A stretch of DNA of 40,084 nucleotides. Origin: Iphinoe sp. HA4291-MV1. GTDB taxonomy: Bacteria; Cyanobacteriota; Cyanobacteriia; Cyanobacteriales; Nostocaceae. The notes under the pieces are model-generated. The model was not told where the DNA came from. It saw nothing but the letters and a program-made list of their open reading frames with translations, and did no database searches. Below are positions 6,726-14,236 of the stretch, piece by piece. The translations under genes were made by a program, and so were the position numbers. Location of the stretch: assembly GCA_019359415.1 (NCBI GenBank), contig JAHHHH010000071.1:1-40084 (forward strand), in the 5' to 3' direction. Every line of letters begins with the position of its first letter. Position 1 is the stretch's first letter.

Positions 6726-7376
6726 TTAACTTCTCAATAAGTTTTCCCCGCAAGGGTGATGCTCCTTCTGGGAGCCACCCAAAGGGCGATTGCCTGTATG
6801 CGCAGCGTGCGCTTTGCGCTCAGGGCAGACTTCTGGCGGCGTATCGCTTTCAGGCACGGGAGTGTCAAACCTCTCCTTGCAAGCGGCTACAAACTCCTTT
6901 TCTTCCTCAGTGAGGGGTTCACTTCCCCATCCATCAAGCGCTGCAGCATGGAGCTGCTGGGCTAGCATTTCTTCAGCGGGGGTGCGATCGCGTTGCCGCA
7001 AACTCTTTGCAGTGACAAACTCCTTGATACGCTTTTGAATTTCTAAGTGAGTTTCTGAGAATCCATTTAGAATGGTTTGTTGCCAGTCTTCACGGGAAAA
7101 TTGATCTAATTTGGCACAGGTACTAGCCGTAAAGCGCTGGTCATAATTGGGGTTGCTTCTTATTATTCCTCCAGCTGAGCACTGGGGGTTTTGACAAACC
7201 ACGGATTTATCGCGGTGGTGGTCATAATCTGGAATGACTAACCGAATCAGGTGAAGCTGGACTTTTCCTGTATCTTGGCAGCAGAAGCACTTCCACGTTG
7301 GTTGCCAAACTTCTTCTGCCTCTGGTTTTTCCCGTTCTGGGCGAATGGGTTCGCGGGGTAATTGCGGGAAATTCAT
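6726..7376 (-). CDS. Cys-rich accessory protein of unknown function
   Basis: About 216 residues from the ATG at 7376, which overlaps the stop of the upstream gene (ATGA overlap). Translational coupling is therefore likely. A GTG two codons upstream is also possible. The N-terminal third has CFCCQDTGKV and, about 30 residues later, CQNPQC. This resembles a zinc-binding ribbon or DnaJ-like Cys cluster. The middle is charged and helical (EIQKRIKEFV, EKEFVAACKERF). The last 30 or so residues (CPERKAHAAHTGNRPLGG) are read through a GC-rich dispersed repeat at 6770-6830, so the native C-terminus may have been replaced. I recognise the arrangement with winged-helix-type proteins from cyanobacterial plasmid-like or phage-like islands, but no precise family. 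A helper in replication or DNA handling is only a guess. Confidence 0.7.
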   Translation of the reverse strand: MNFPQLPREPIRPEREKPEAEEVWQPTWKCFCCQDTGKVQLHLIRLVIPDYDHHRDKSVVCQNPQCSAGGIIRSNPNYDQRFTASTCAKLDQFSREDWQQTILNGFSETHLEIQKRIKEFVTAKSLRQRDRTPAEEMLAQQLHAAALDGWGSEPLTEEEKEFVAACKERFDTPVPESDTPPEVCPERKAHAAHTGNRPLGGSQKEHHPCGENLLRS

Positions 7377-8344
7377 AAGCACACTCCTTCAAAAGCATTG
7401 ACTGCAAATGCCCAGTCATAGAACAAATTACGTTCTTCACGTTCGGCTTCGTTCTCGTGTACCCACTCATAACCGCGTTCAAAAGCTTCCCAGATCCATT
7501 CATTGAAACGAGGGTCTTTGTGCCAATCGTGTCCAGTTGCGCCTTTCTTCTTTACTTGGCGACCTGCAGAGGATTTTAAAAATTTCTGCCACCAATTGTC
7601 CAGGTCTTCGGGTTTACTAAGGAACCTTTCTAAACTGATAATTTCCTTCCCTGGCTCTCCGTTCTTGGCGGTTATCTTTCTCCATTCGTCCCTGACAAAT
7701 TTTTCAAAATTCTCTCTCTCCGCTTTTGAGAGTTCTGAGAGAGATTTGAAAAGGTTTGAATAGATTTGATTGTTTTGAGGAGCGCTGGAATCTGGATTTG
7801 GTAGGGGTTCTGGGCTTTGTGGAGAGCTTAAATAAGCGCTATCGGGGCTTAAATAAGCGCTATCGGGGCTTAAATAAGCGCTATCGGGGCTTAAATAAGC
7901 GCTATCGGAGCTTAAATAAGCGGAAGCTTTATCAGTACTAGGTTTGGGGCTGTTTTTTGGTGATTTGGACTTTGATAAATGTTCTGCCTCAGCTTTGGCT
8001 CTAGCAGCTGTCAGGTTATGCCCCTGCAATGTTACAGTTCGATATTCGTAAAGCCCTAGCTTGCGAAGTTTTCTTAAATCCTTTTCGACTGTGTCTGGCG
8101 AACTTCCTACAGCCACAGCTATTTCAGCAATTGTTGGTAAATCATGATATTTCACTTCGCCGCCTGGAGTGTAGTCTGCAAACGGGTCAACAAGCATCAG
8201 GTAAAGCCAAAGACGACACTGGCTACCAGTTAACTTATTGGTAATAACTACAGCAGCGTCTTGCTTAGAAATCATGAAATACCCTTGCACTTTTGATTCC
8301 TCAAATTCTTGTGGACGGCGGATGCTGCGTATTTTAGTTGTCAT
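7373..8344 (-). CDS. Winged-helix-like accessory protein with SAYLSPD heptapeptide repeats
   Basis: I choose the ATG at 8344 (MTTKIRSIRRPQEF) behind GGGGAGGTG. The longer frame to 8401 is read through the end of the IscB element. About 323 residues. Residues about 20-110 (FMISKQDAAVVITNKL, TIAEIAVAVGSSPDTVEKDL, RKLGLYEYR) look like a winged helix-turn-helix of the type seen in plasmid and phage replication proteins of cyanobacteria. Then come a charged linker, five copies of a heptapeptide (SAYLS(P/S)D), and a helical C-terminal domain rich in Trp/Glu (DNWWQKFLKSS, FNEWIWEAFERGYEW). It is translationally coupled to the Cys-rich gene. The IscB element sits directly upstream and has probably replaced the original promoter region. 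A DNA-binding role is inferred from the N-terminal domain. Confidence 0.75.
   Translation of the reverse strand: MTTKIRSIRRPQEFEESKVQGYFMISKQDAAVVITNKLTGSQCRLWLYLMLVDPFADYTPGGEVKYHDLPTIAEIAVAVGSSPDTVEKDLRKLRKLGLYEYRTVTLQGHNLTAARAKAEAEHLSKSKSPKNSPKPSTDKASAYLSSDSAYLSPDSAYLSPDSAYLSPDSAYLSSPQSPEPLPNPDSSAPQNNQIYSNLFKSLSELSKAERENFEKFVRDEWRKITAKNGEPGKEIISLERFLSKPEDLDNWWQKFLKSSAGRQVKKKGATGHDWHKDPRFNEWIWEAFERGYEWVHENEAEREERNLFYDWAFAVNAFEGVCL
7826..7922. repeat. 21-bp direct repeats, about 4.6 copies, in coding sequence
   Basis: Units of GCTTAAATAAGCGCTATCGG plus one base start at 7826, 7847, 7868, 7889 and 7910. Each contains a GCTTAAATAAGC palindrome and, on the other strand, encodes one heptapeptide. 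Near-identity at the DNA level suggests either recent expansion or selection on the DNA itself, as in replication iterons. Confidence 0.85.
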
Positions 8345-8451
8345 AACTACCGCACCTCCCCAGAAGTCACCGCACACCTCGCGCCGTGGAAGCCCCTGCA
8401 TTCATGCATGGGGGTAAGGCGCGGGCGATTTTAATCGCCGTCAGAATTGTT

Positions 8452-9963
8452 TCAAAATGCATAACTGTACCCATCTTTTTTATGAATTGGCGAACAATAT
8501 TTATAGCTAATACCTGCTACTCTTCCCGATGATGTAGCGATATCAAAACTACCTGTGGCACGACACAAAACACGCCCTAAATATTCGCCGACTTTTTTAC
8601 CATTAGCGACCATAGCTTTAACAATATCTCCAGTGCTAAATCCGTAATGAATCTGTTTATTTGAACGATGACGAGTAGGAAAACCGAATTTATTAATACC
8701 AGCCATCTGTCTAGTACCATGACCATTTGCAGTTATCAACAAAGGCTTAATACCTTTGATATTAAGAATCGGTGTTGACGTACCAACACAAGCTGCATCA
8801 AGCCAATGAGTTTTCTCTAGATTCTGTTGGCTACGATTAAACTTTGTTAATCCACCAGAACCAGTTTCTACTGGTAATCCAGTTGCTTTTAGAATTCTCA
8901 AAAGTGCAAATCTAGTCGTGTTTACTGCTGCTGCATCTGCCAATGGTTTTTTAGCTTGTTTCAAGATTATTTCCAACTTTGAAGGGGCTTTTTTGAGAAA
9001 ATCTTTAATATCTTTAGTACCTTTCTTTGTGTTGCATTTTTCGCAACTTAGTGTGAGATTTGTAATTGAGTTAGAGCCTCCTTTCGCTCTTGGATGGATG
9101 TGTTCTATCTGGAATGGGACATCTTTAACACCACAGTAGGCGCATTGTCTACCCCATTTTTCTAATAGATATTCTCTTGTTTCGTAACCAGCCAAGGTTC
9201 CTTGTTGATATTCCTTGCCTTGAATATCAGAATTACGCATCAACTGCATATCAAAGCGTACTAATTCCTGACTAATAGCTTTGATTGGCGCAAATTTACA
9301 CAACTTCTCAACCCAAGTTTTGATATTCTCAATCCTGCTTTGCAAACTTGGTGCTAACGAGGTCTTACACGTTGGCGTAGCCTCTCCGACAGGAGAAGAA
9401 AATGGGGCAGCACCGAAGTTGCCACAACGCGGGGAACCCGCGCAAGGCACTTCTCGCTTACTAGAACGAGTAACCGACTCCGTCCCTTGCGCGTCTCCGT
9501 TGGCGTAGCCTCTCCGGCAGGAGAAGGAGACTGACGAATTAACAAAAACAAAGCCTGCCCCATTTTCTAGGGGACAAATGCGTAACCATCCCTCTGGACG
9601 GGTTCTATTCAAAAATCTCGGTTGCCTGTAACGAGTTTTTCTAGCACGTCTACTCCGTCTTAATTGTCTTCTAGAAGTTAAAGCATTTCTGATTGCAAAA
9701 CCTCTATGCTTTAACTCAGCAGCAAATACAACCTCGCCAGTTGAATCGTTAACTAGTGCGATTCCTGTATGTTTTGCGCCAGGATCAATCTTTAATCTGA
9801 GTGCTGATACAGGAGAGTCCTGACGAGCTTCTTTAAGAATTAAAGTGAATGGAAAACGTCGATAAACTGCTGCTTTTTTGTTTCTTAATAATTGCCTAGC
9901 CTGTGCGCTATGTATTGGGTCTAATGGTCTTTTTTCTGAATCTAAAACAAATACTTTGGACAT
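8452..9963 (-). CDS. iscB: IscB RNA-guided nuclease with an in-frame repeat insertion
   Basis: 503 residues with the full IscB layout. There is an N-terminal PLMP-type domain (residues 1-50), RuvC-I with Asp60 (LRLKIDPG), an Arg-rich bridge helix (100-117, RRQLRRSRRARK), RuvC-II with Glu233 (ISQELVRFD) and an HNH domain. The HNH has CxxC at 274/277, the His-containing IEHIHP at 286-291 and CEKC at 307-310. RuvC-III (HWLDAAC, Asp389) and a target-adjacent-motif-interacting tail (GFSTGDIVKAMV, ATGSFDIAT) follow. All catalytic residues I can identify are present. IscB uses an omega-RNA encoded upstream to cut DNA. The oddity is residues about 128-203: a Ser/Arg/Cys-rich stretch encoded by nested palindromic repeats. 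Without it GWL would join APSLQSRIENI, the usual sequence. ATG 9963 follows a GGAGGGA ribosome site. Activity with this insertion is uncertain. Confidence 0.9.
   Translation of the reverse strand: MSKVFVLDSEKRPLDPIHSAQARQLLRNKKAAVYRRFPFTLILKEARQDSPVSALRLKIDPGAKHTGIALVNDSTGEVVFAAELKHRGFAIRNALTSRRQLRRSRRARKTRYRQPRFLNRTRPEGWLRICPLENGAGFVFVNSSVSFSCRRGYANGDAQGTESVTRSSKREVPCAGSPRCGNFGAAPFSSPVGEATPTCKTSLAPSLQSRIENIKTWVEKLCKFAPIKAISQELVRFDMQLMRNSDIQGKEYQQGTLAGYETREYLLEKWGRQCAYCGVKDVPFQIEHIHPRAKGGSNSITNLTLSCEKCNTKKGTKDIKDFLKKAPSKLEIILKQAKKPLADAAAVNTTRFALLRILKATGLPVETGSGGLTKFNRSQQNLEKTHWLDAACVGTSTPILNIKGIKPLLITANGHGTRQMAGINKFGFPTRHRSNKQIHYGFSTGDIVKAMVANGKKVGEYLGRVLCRATGSFDIATSSGRVAGISYKYCSPIHKKDGYSYAF
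9355..9582. repeat. Nested dispersed-repeat insertion (about 228 bp) inside iscB
   Basis: The segment interrupts the conserved IscB sequence between the bridge helix and RuvC-II without shifting the frame. It contains two direct copies of CGTTGGCGTAGCCTCTCCG followed by RCAGGAGAAG (9370-9398, 9498-9526). It also has inverted arms GAAAATGGGGCAG (9398-9410) and CTGCCCCATTTTC (9555-9567), and a GC hairpin CGCGGGGAACCCGCG near 9427-9441. The GGCGTAGCCTCTCC motif is a well-known Nostocales dispersed repeat. Confidence 0.85.
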
Positions 9964-10255
9964 AAGTCCCTCCTTGCGGGTAATGTTAGCTTCGCTAATG
10001 TTTAAGGTCGGTACTATCCAAACTGCACTGACTTAACCCTTGTACATCTGTTTAACAGTTTGGTTCTAGAGCAGGGAACTAGCTACGCATTCCCTGGTAG
10101 GTCTTTAACTCTTGCCTTAAACGTAGTGAGCCACTGCGTTGCGGGGGTTCCCCCCGTTGTAGCAAGTGGCGAACCCGTGAGGGTCAATTAAGACTTAAGC
10201 TGGTCATATGGGCTTTTTCAAGCCCCGCCCTTTAGGGCTGGGGTTTATGACGGTA
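9964..10255 (-). ncRNA. Putative omega-RNA of the IscB element
   Basis: The roughly 290 bp between the element's left hairpin and the iscB start has no gene and is rich in paired segments. Reading the minus strand these are CAGCCCTAAAGGGCGGGGC, GACCCTCACGGGTTC, GCCACTTGCTACAACGGGG with its partner, CAGGGAATGCGTAGCTAGTT(CCCTG), ACTGTTAAACAGATGTACAA, and TTAGCGAAGCTAA directly before the ribosome site. Known biology places the IscB guide RNA exactly here, upstream of the gene, with the guide at its 5' end reaching into flanking DNA. By that rule the guide would derive from the bases just beyond about 10245 (minus strand ...GTTGGAATTACCGTCAT). The exact 5' end and guide cannot be set by eye. Confidence 0.65.
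10130..10170. repeat. 41-bp hairpin repeat embedded in the omega-RNA region
   Basis: The segment GCCACTGCGTTGCGGGGG..CCCCCGTTGTAGCAAGTGGC is an almost perfect hairpin. A near-identical copy lies in an intergenic repeat at 32451-32491, where it is clearly an insertion. This suggests that the omega-RNA hairpin here is an acquired dispersed repeat. Confidence 0.7.
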
Positions 10256-10386
10256 ATTCCAACGAGCGGGCTGGTGCTTGAGCCAAAGCCAGTTTTGCGC
10301 TCGTCAGAACGCCCAAGCTCTATACACGTTTTGACCCATTCGTCATGCCGCAAAGGGTAGAATTTTCCTACATTTTTTTCTGTCAT
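10204..10386 (-). pseudogene. 5' remnant of a winged-helix-type accessory gene, cut by the IscB element
   Basis: The frame starts at ATG 10386 with MTEKNVGKFYPLRHDEWVKT, then CIEL. This is the characteristic opening of cyanobacterial plasmid/phage winged-helix proteins (FYxLxHxEWxKAC type). After about 25 residues the sequence stops resembling the family. The last third (SPLVGITVINPSPKGRGLKK) is simply the left end of the IscB element. No continuation is seen on the other side of the element, where the gene at 7373-8344 has its own different start. A deletion may have accompanied the insertion. A real 60-residue protein is possible but unlikely. Confidence 0.5.
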
Positions 10387-10409
10387 AATTTCACTCGCTA
10401 TTATGTTTC

Positions 10410-10432
10410 CCCCAACAACAGTTGGGGTTTTT
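10410..10432 (+). terminator. Possible intrinsic terminator on the plus strand
   Basis: A perfect 7-bp stem CCCCAAC / GTTGGGG with loop AACA is followed directly by TTTTT. It would stop plus-strand transcripts about 100 bp before the XRE gene, insulating that gene from read-through. No plus-strand gene lies close upstream. On the minus strand the hairpin sits just ahead of the 10386 start and lacks a T-run. Confidence 0.5.
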
Positions 10433-10486
10433 CCTGTACACTAATATTTATGAGCGTTTATCAACCTATTAGTTTTAGACGATTAG

Positions 10487-10523
10487 TCTAGTAGTTTGAT
10501 TTAAAGATTATACAACTACTAGA
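10487..10523. promoter_or_regulatory. Inverted-repeat operator upstream of the XRE regulator
   Basis: TCTAGTAGTT (10487-10496) and AACTACTAGA (10514-10523) form a perfect 10-bp inverted repeat with a 17-bp AT-rich spacer containing GATTATACA, a plausible -10 region. The repeat ends 16 bp before the start codon. Autoregulation by the adjacent XRE protein is the obvious inference. Confidence 0.6.
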
Positions 10524-10539
10524 TGGATTTCGGAGACAA

Positions 10540-10923
10540 ATGTTTATGCAGGTTCACCAGCTTTTCAAGCAAGCTCAGGATAGGTATGGAATTCGGGGAA
10601 AGGAACTGGCAAAGCTGGCTGGAATCAGTGCCAATCATTTATCTGAATTTCGTATGGGGAAAGCGTGGGTTAGTCCAGAAGTTTTCGTGGCACTGCTGGA
10701 GGCAATGGACTCCTTAGCCCCTGGTTCAAGGCTTTACTTCTGCCAGTTACTAGCGCAAGAACCCGTAAAAAAAGTTGAAATGGAGCCAAAACTGGTAGAA
10801 CTGATTGAACTCGCTGATGATGACGAAATGGAAGCCGCGATGATAGCGATTGGGCGAAAGTGGAAGCGATCGCGCTTGAGTCATAGGCATACTGAGGATA
10901 TTGATAATGCGATTGCGGTATGA
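10540..10923 (+). CDS. XRE-family helix-turn-helix regulator
   Basis: 127 residues. Residues about 5-65 form a Cro/C1-type helix-turn-helix (GIRGKELAKLAGISANHLSE, then FRMGKAWVSPEVFVALLEAM). This is the lambda-repressor-like fold in which the 'ISANHLSEF' helix reads DNA. The C-terminal half is acidic (IELADDDEMEAAMIAIGR), then basic, and may serve dimerisation. The start at 10540 follows GGAG at a good distance; MQ two codons later is also possible. It is divergent from the accessory block (7373-10386) and has a perfect inverted repeat just upstream. It therefore probably represses itself and perhaps the neighbouring operon, as regulators of plasmid-like or phage-like islands do. Confidence 0.85.
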   Translation: MFMQVHQLFKQAQDRYGIRGKELAKLAGISANHLSEFRMGKAWVSPEVFVALLEAMDSLAPGSRLYFCQLLAQEPVKKVEMEPKLVELIELADDDEMEAAMIAIGRKWKRSRLSHRHTEDIDNAIAV

Positions 10924-11008
10924 GCGTTAAAAGTCTCCAGGAGTAATGCCAATGTGATTTTTTGCACATATTGTACTTCCTAGTTAAGCATAGCGATCGC
11001 TAATCTAA

Positions 11009-14000
11009 CTACTCAGCTTCACCAATAAAAATGAATGCAGCCCAGTCACTCGGATTAGGATATTTCTTTCTAGTTTCCAACATCGCTTGTCTTAATGCAC
11101 GCGCTTTATCAGGATTGTTTCGTAATTGACGATAAAATTCCGGCATCAGAAACGCTGTAGATTCATCTGGTACTTGCCACAAAGATGCGACAATACTGGG
11201 AGTACCAGCGCTGATGAACGCACGTGGCAAACCAATCACGCCATCTCCAGTGATGCGTCCCCAGCCAGTATCGCAAGCACTCAAGACAACTAACTCGGCA
11301 TTTAATTTTAACTTTAAAACTTCATTGGCGCTGAGTAAACCATCATCTTTACCAGAAGGAGCGAGTGCTACTACTCCTGGTATTCCTGGCTCATCTATAT
11401 TATCAAGTAAACCGTGAGTCGCCAGGTGAATGATTTTTGCTCTGGATATTTGTTGTTGAACAGCAGCTTTGGTTGCTCCTTTACCCACGAGCGGTTGAGT
11501 GTTGAAAAGTCCAGCAATAATATTCGCTTCTGTTTCTGCGTGGGGTAAGGGCTTGAGTTGTTCTGGTGGTTCTCCAATTTTAGGAGAAACTTTGGGCATG
11601 GTGGGATTACCGACAATTAAGACTGAGTTTGCTTGAGCAGTTTGCTGTAATTTCAGTCGTTTTTGGTGAGTGAGTTCAAGTACTTGAATGGAGGGAGCAA
11701 TTAATATAGTATGATTTTCAATCAAGAATTTCTCATTCTCGTCTTGCAGAGCAGCGAAAGGAATTAAGAATAGGGATTCATGGGGGATGAAGATAACACG
11801 GGAGTCAGGATTGGTTGGTAGTTCAGTTGCAATGGGTTGAATTAGTAACTTGTACATTTGCTTGAGACAACTGTTACCCCGACAGCCGAGAGGAAGAGGA
11901 CGTACTTTCTCTGTCGTCTCTAATGGAAATGCGTTATCTGTTGTTGTTTTGAGGGTAGAACGAGTTTCGCGAACCAAGTTTGTAATGACATTATTTGCCA
12001 CGCCGCGCCCTTCAGCTAAAGTTGCAGCAGCAGTGCGTGTATCCTTTGCGATATTGCCTAACTTGGTTTCCTTGATGTCAACTTTGTGGAAGGTAATTGT
12101 GCCAGTTGGTTTGATAACCCAAATATATAAGTCATCCCAAGCAATTGAGTATTCAACCAGAGTGGCGTTTTGTTGTTTGGCAATCTGTTGAATTCGGTTA
12201 ATATTAGGTGGAGCAGATGAAGATTGTTGACGGGCTGCAAGTAACTCTGCAAAAGCTCGTGCTCTACCACGTTCGGCGATTTCCAGAGCTTGTGTTATTT
12301 GATTTTGAGCAATCAGGGCTTGTTGCAGCAGGCGGTAGGTACGAGCTTGGGTTTCAAAGATGGAGACTTTGAATGTGTCGTTATCGCCTAAGCTCGCTCG
12401 TATGGATTCCTCGACTGCGATTGCGTGACGGAGGTGTATTTCGGCGGCTTTTGGGTTGCCAGAATTGAGCAGGGCATATCCCAGATTGTTTAGAGATTGC
12501 CCCTCACTTTGTTTATCACCGATAGCTCTGGCGATTGACAACCACTGCTGCTGGTACTGTATCGCCTGTTTGTAGTCTCCGAGTGAGTAGTAAGCAATTC
12601 CCAGATTGCCCAGAGATTGCCCCTCACCAAGTTTATCACCGAGAGCCCTGGAGATTGACAAACTCTGCTGCTGGTACTGTATCGCCTGTTTGTAGTCTCC
12701 GAGTGATTTGTAAGCAATTCCCAGATTACCCAGAGATTGCCCCTCACCAAGTTTATCACCGATAGCTCTGGCGATTGACAAACGTTGCTGCTGGTACTGT
12801 ATCGCCTGTTTGTAGTCTCCGAGTGAGTAGTAAGCTACTCCCAGATTGCCCAGAGATGCCCCCTCACCTTGTTTATCACCGATAGCCCTTTTGATTGACA
12901 AACTCTGCTGCTGGTACTGTATCGCCTGTTTGTAGTCTCCGAGTGAGTAGTAAGCATTTCCCAGATTGCCCAGAGATTTCCCCTCACTTTGTTTATCACC
13001 GATAGCTCTGGCGATTGACAAACTCTGCTGCTGGTACTGTATCGCCAGTTTGTAGTCTCCGAGTGAAAAGTAAGCACCTCCCAGATTGCCCAGAGATTGC
13101 CCCTCACCAAGTTTATCACCGAGAGCCCTGGAGATTGACAAACTCTGCTGCTGGTACTGTATCGCCAGTTTGTAGTCTCCGAGTGATAAGTAAGCATTTC
13201 CCAGATTGCCCAGAGAATTCCCCTCACCAAGTTTATCACCGAGAGCCCTTTTGATTGACAAACTCTGCTGCTGGTACTGTATTGCCTGTTTGTAGTCTCC
13301 GAGTGAGTAGTAAGCATTTCCCAGATTGTTCAGAGACGCCCCCTCACCTTGTTTATCACCGAGAGCCCTAGCGATTACCAAACTCTGCTGCTGGTACTGT
13401 ATCGCCAGTTTGTAGTCTCCGAGTGAGCGGTAAGCAATTCCCAGATTGTTCAGAGACGCCCCCTCACCTTGTTTATCACCGATAGCTCTGGCGATTGACA
13501 AACTCTGCTGCTGGTACTGTATCGCCTGTTTGTAGTCTCCGAGTGAGTCGTAAGCAAGTCCCAGATTGCCCAGAGATTGCCCCTCACCAAGTTTATCACC
13601 GATCGCTCTGGCGATTGACAAACTCTGCTGCTGGTACTGTATTGCCTGTTTGTAGTCTCCGAGTGAGTCGTAAGCAAGTCCCAGATTGCCCAGAGATTGC
13701 CCCTCACCAAGTTTATCACCGATCGCTCTTTTGATTGACAAACTTTGCTGCTGGTACTGTATCGCCTGTTTGTAGTCTCCGAGTGAGCGGTAAGCAATTC
13801 CCAGATTGCCCAGAGCTTTCCCCTCACCTTTTCTATCTTTGATGCTTTGGTAAATCTTCAATGCTTGTTGGTAAGAACGCAACGCTGCTTGAAACTGGCT
13901 AGTCTTAAACTGTTGGTTACCTTGCTCAAAGAATCTGTCTGCTTCTTCTTTGAGGGAGTTTGTGCTTTGAGCGAATACCCGCATTGACACAGACAGCACT

Positions 14001-14086
14001 CCTGTAGAGATGAATGGTGCTGTGCTACTGGCGAACAGTGCTATCAGGATAGCGAAGCTACTGCTTTTTAGGTGCATAGTTGTCAA
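11009..14086 (-). CDS. Secreted TPR-CHAT protease-like protein, copy 1 (11 TPRs)
   Basis: 1025 residues. The N-terminus (LKSSSFAILIALFASSTAPF ... VFAQ) is a signal peptide with likely cleavage after FAQ at residue 40, so the protein acts outside the cytoplasmic membrane. Residues 91-530 are eleven 40-residue tetratricopeptide units (SLGNLGxAYxSLGDYKQAIQ). A degenerate unit and a helical linker follow. The C-terminal CHAT domain (caspase-like, clan CD) has the catalytic pair His891 (IHLATHG) and Cys938 (LSACDTG), with the usual GDGVIGLPRAFISAG and ASLWQV segments. CHAT domains are proteases or their pseudo-enzyme relatives, used in regulated proteolysis and cell death. It is the last gene of the minus-strand cluster and closely parallels the copies at 14237 and 20956. 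Substrate unknown. LKxxFxQQGNxQFxxSQFxxA linkers are also conserved between copies. Confidence 0.9.
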   Translation of the reverse strand: MTTMHLKSSSFAILIALFASSTAPFISTGVLSVSMRVFAQSTNSLKEEADRFFEQGNQQFKTSQFQAALRSYQQALKIYQSIKDRKGEGKALGNLGIAYRSLGDYKQAIQYQQQSLSIKRAIGDKLGEGQSLGNLGLAYDSLGDYKQAIQYQQQSLSIARAIGDKLGEGQSLGNLGLAYDSLGDYKQAIQYQQQSLSIARAIGDKQGEGASLNNLGIAYRSLGDYKLAIQYQQQSLVIARALGDKQGEGASLNNLGNAYYSLGDYKQAIQYQQQSLSIKRALGDKLGEGNSLGNLGNAYLSLGDYKLAIQYQQQSLSISRALGDKLGEGQSLGNLGGAYFSLGDYKLAIQYQQQSLSIARAIGDKQSEGKSLGNLGNAYYSLGDYKQAIQYQQQSLSIKRAIGDKQGEGASLGNLGVAYYSLGDYKQAIQYQQQRLSIARAIGDKLGEGQSLGNLGIAYKSLGDYKQAIQYQQQSLSISRALGDKLGEGQSLGNLGIAYYSLGDYKQAIQYQQQWLSIARAIGDKQSEGQSLNNLGYALLNSGNPKAAEIHLRHAIAVEESIRASLGDNDTFKVSIFETQARTYRLLQQALIAQNQITQALEIAERGRARAFAELLAARQQSSSAPPNINRIQQIAKQQNATLVEYSIAWDDLYIWVIKPTGTITFHKVDIKETKLGNIAKDTRTAAATLAEGRGVANNVITNLVRETRSTLKTTTDNAFPLETTEKVRPLPLGCRGNSCLKQMYKLLIQPIATELPTNPDSRVIFIPHESLFLIPFAALQDENEKFLIENHTILIAPSIQVLELTHQKRLKLQQTAQANSVLIVGNPTMPKVSPKIGEPPEQLKPLPHAETEANIIAGLFNTQPLVGKGATKAAVQQQISRAKIIHLATHGLLDNIDEPGIPGVVALAPSGKDDGLLSANEVLKLKLNAELVVLSACDTGWGRITGDGVIGLPRAFISAGTPSIVASLWQVPDESTAFLMPEFYRQLRNNPDKARALRQAMLETRKKYPNPSDWAAFIFIGEAE
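12497..13816. repeat. Eleven tandem 120-bp repeats encoding TPRs (copy 1)
   Basis: The DNA repeats exactly every 120 bp, with units such as CTGCTGCTGGTACTGTATCG and TTTGTAGTCTCCGAGTGAG nearly invariant. Variation is confined to a few codons per unit (YxSLGDYK, SI(K/A/S)RA). Such homogeneity at DNA level indicates recent expansion or continuing conversion. Confidence 0.9.
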
Positions 14087-14165
14087 CCGGGATTGTGTCG
14101 AATGAGCCTACCCACTTTCTAAAGATACCTCGGTTTTTCAACAAGTTGCTATGGTGATTGTAACT
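14087..14165 (-). promoter_or_regulatory. Leader region duplicated upstream of TPR-CHAT copies 1 and 3
   Basis: About 78 bp upstream of the start are virtually identical to 24028-24105 (AACAAGTTGCTATGG, GATACCTCGG, ACCCACTTTC). Similarity fades abruptly beyond. This leader probably carries the promoter and untranslated region and was duplicated together with the gene. I cannot assign -10/-35 boxes with confidence. Copy 2 (start 16819) has a different upstream region. Confidence 0.55.
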
Positions 14166-14236
14166 TTAAGGGCTTGTTAAATTTCCTAAATGAGCGTAAA
14201 TTTCTGTCAGCAGCGCAACTATCTGCAAAATCTGCA

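Larger units (their letters stand above)
8370..10260 (-). mobile_element. Non-autonomous IS200/IS605-like element carrying iscB and its omega-RNA
   Basis: The ends are hairpins rather than long inverted repeats. At the 5' side there is an imperfect GCCCC..GGGGC palindrome (10219-10246). At the 3' side there is a hairpin with GCGCC/GGCGC base and GCATTCATGC top (8380-8422), plus GGCGATTAAAATCGCC (8423-8438) just after the gene. This end structure is known for IS200/IS605-type single-strand transposons. No TnpA gene is present, so mobility would need help in trans. The exact cleavage points cannot be set from one copy; boundaries are good to about 20 bp. The element sits between a broken winged-helix start (10270-10386) and the intact gene at 7373-8344. 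Confidence 0.7.

Noticed and set aside
7373-8401. Start of the winged-helix-like gene at 8401
   Set aside because: The extra residues are read through the end hairpin of the IscB element. ATG 8344 has a good GGGGAGGTG ribosome site.
12497-13816. Regular 120-bp repeats as a CRISPR or other spacer array
   Set aside because: The whole unit is repeated, there are no unique spacers, and the frame encodes 40-residue TPRs without interruption.
12490-13827. Open frames on both strands across the TPR arrays
   Set aside because: They arise because a stop-free unit is repeated. They begin and end with the array and have no family resemblance.
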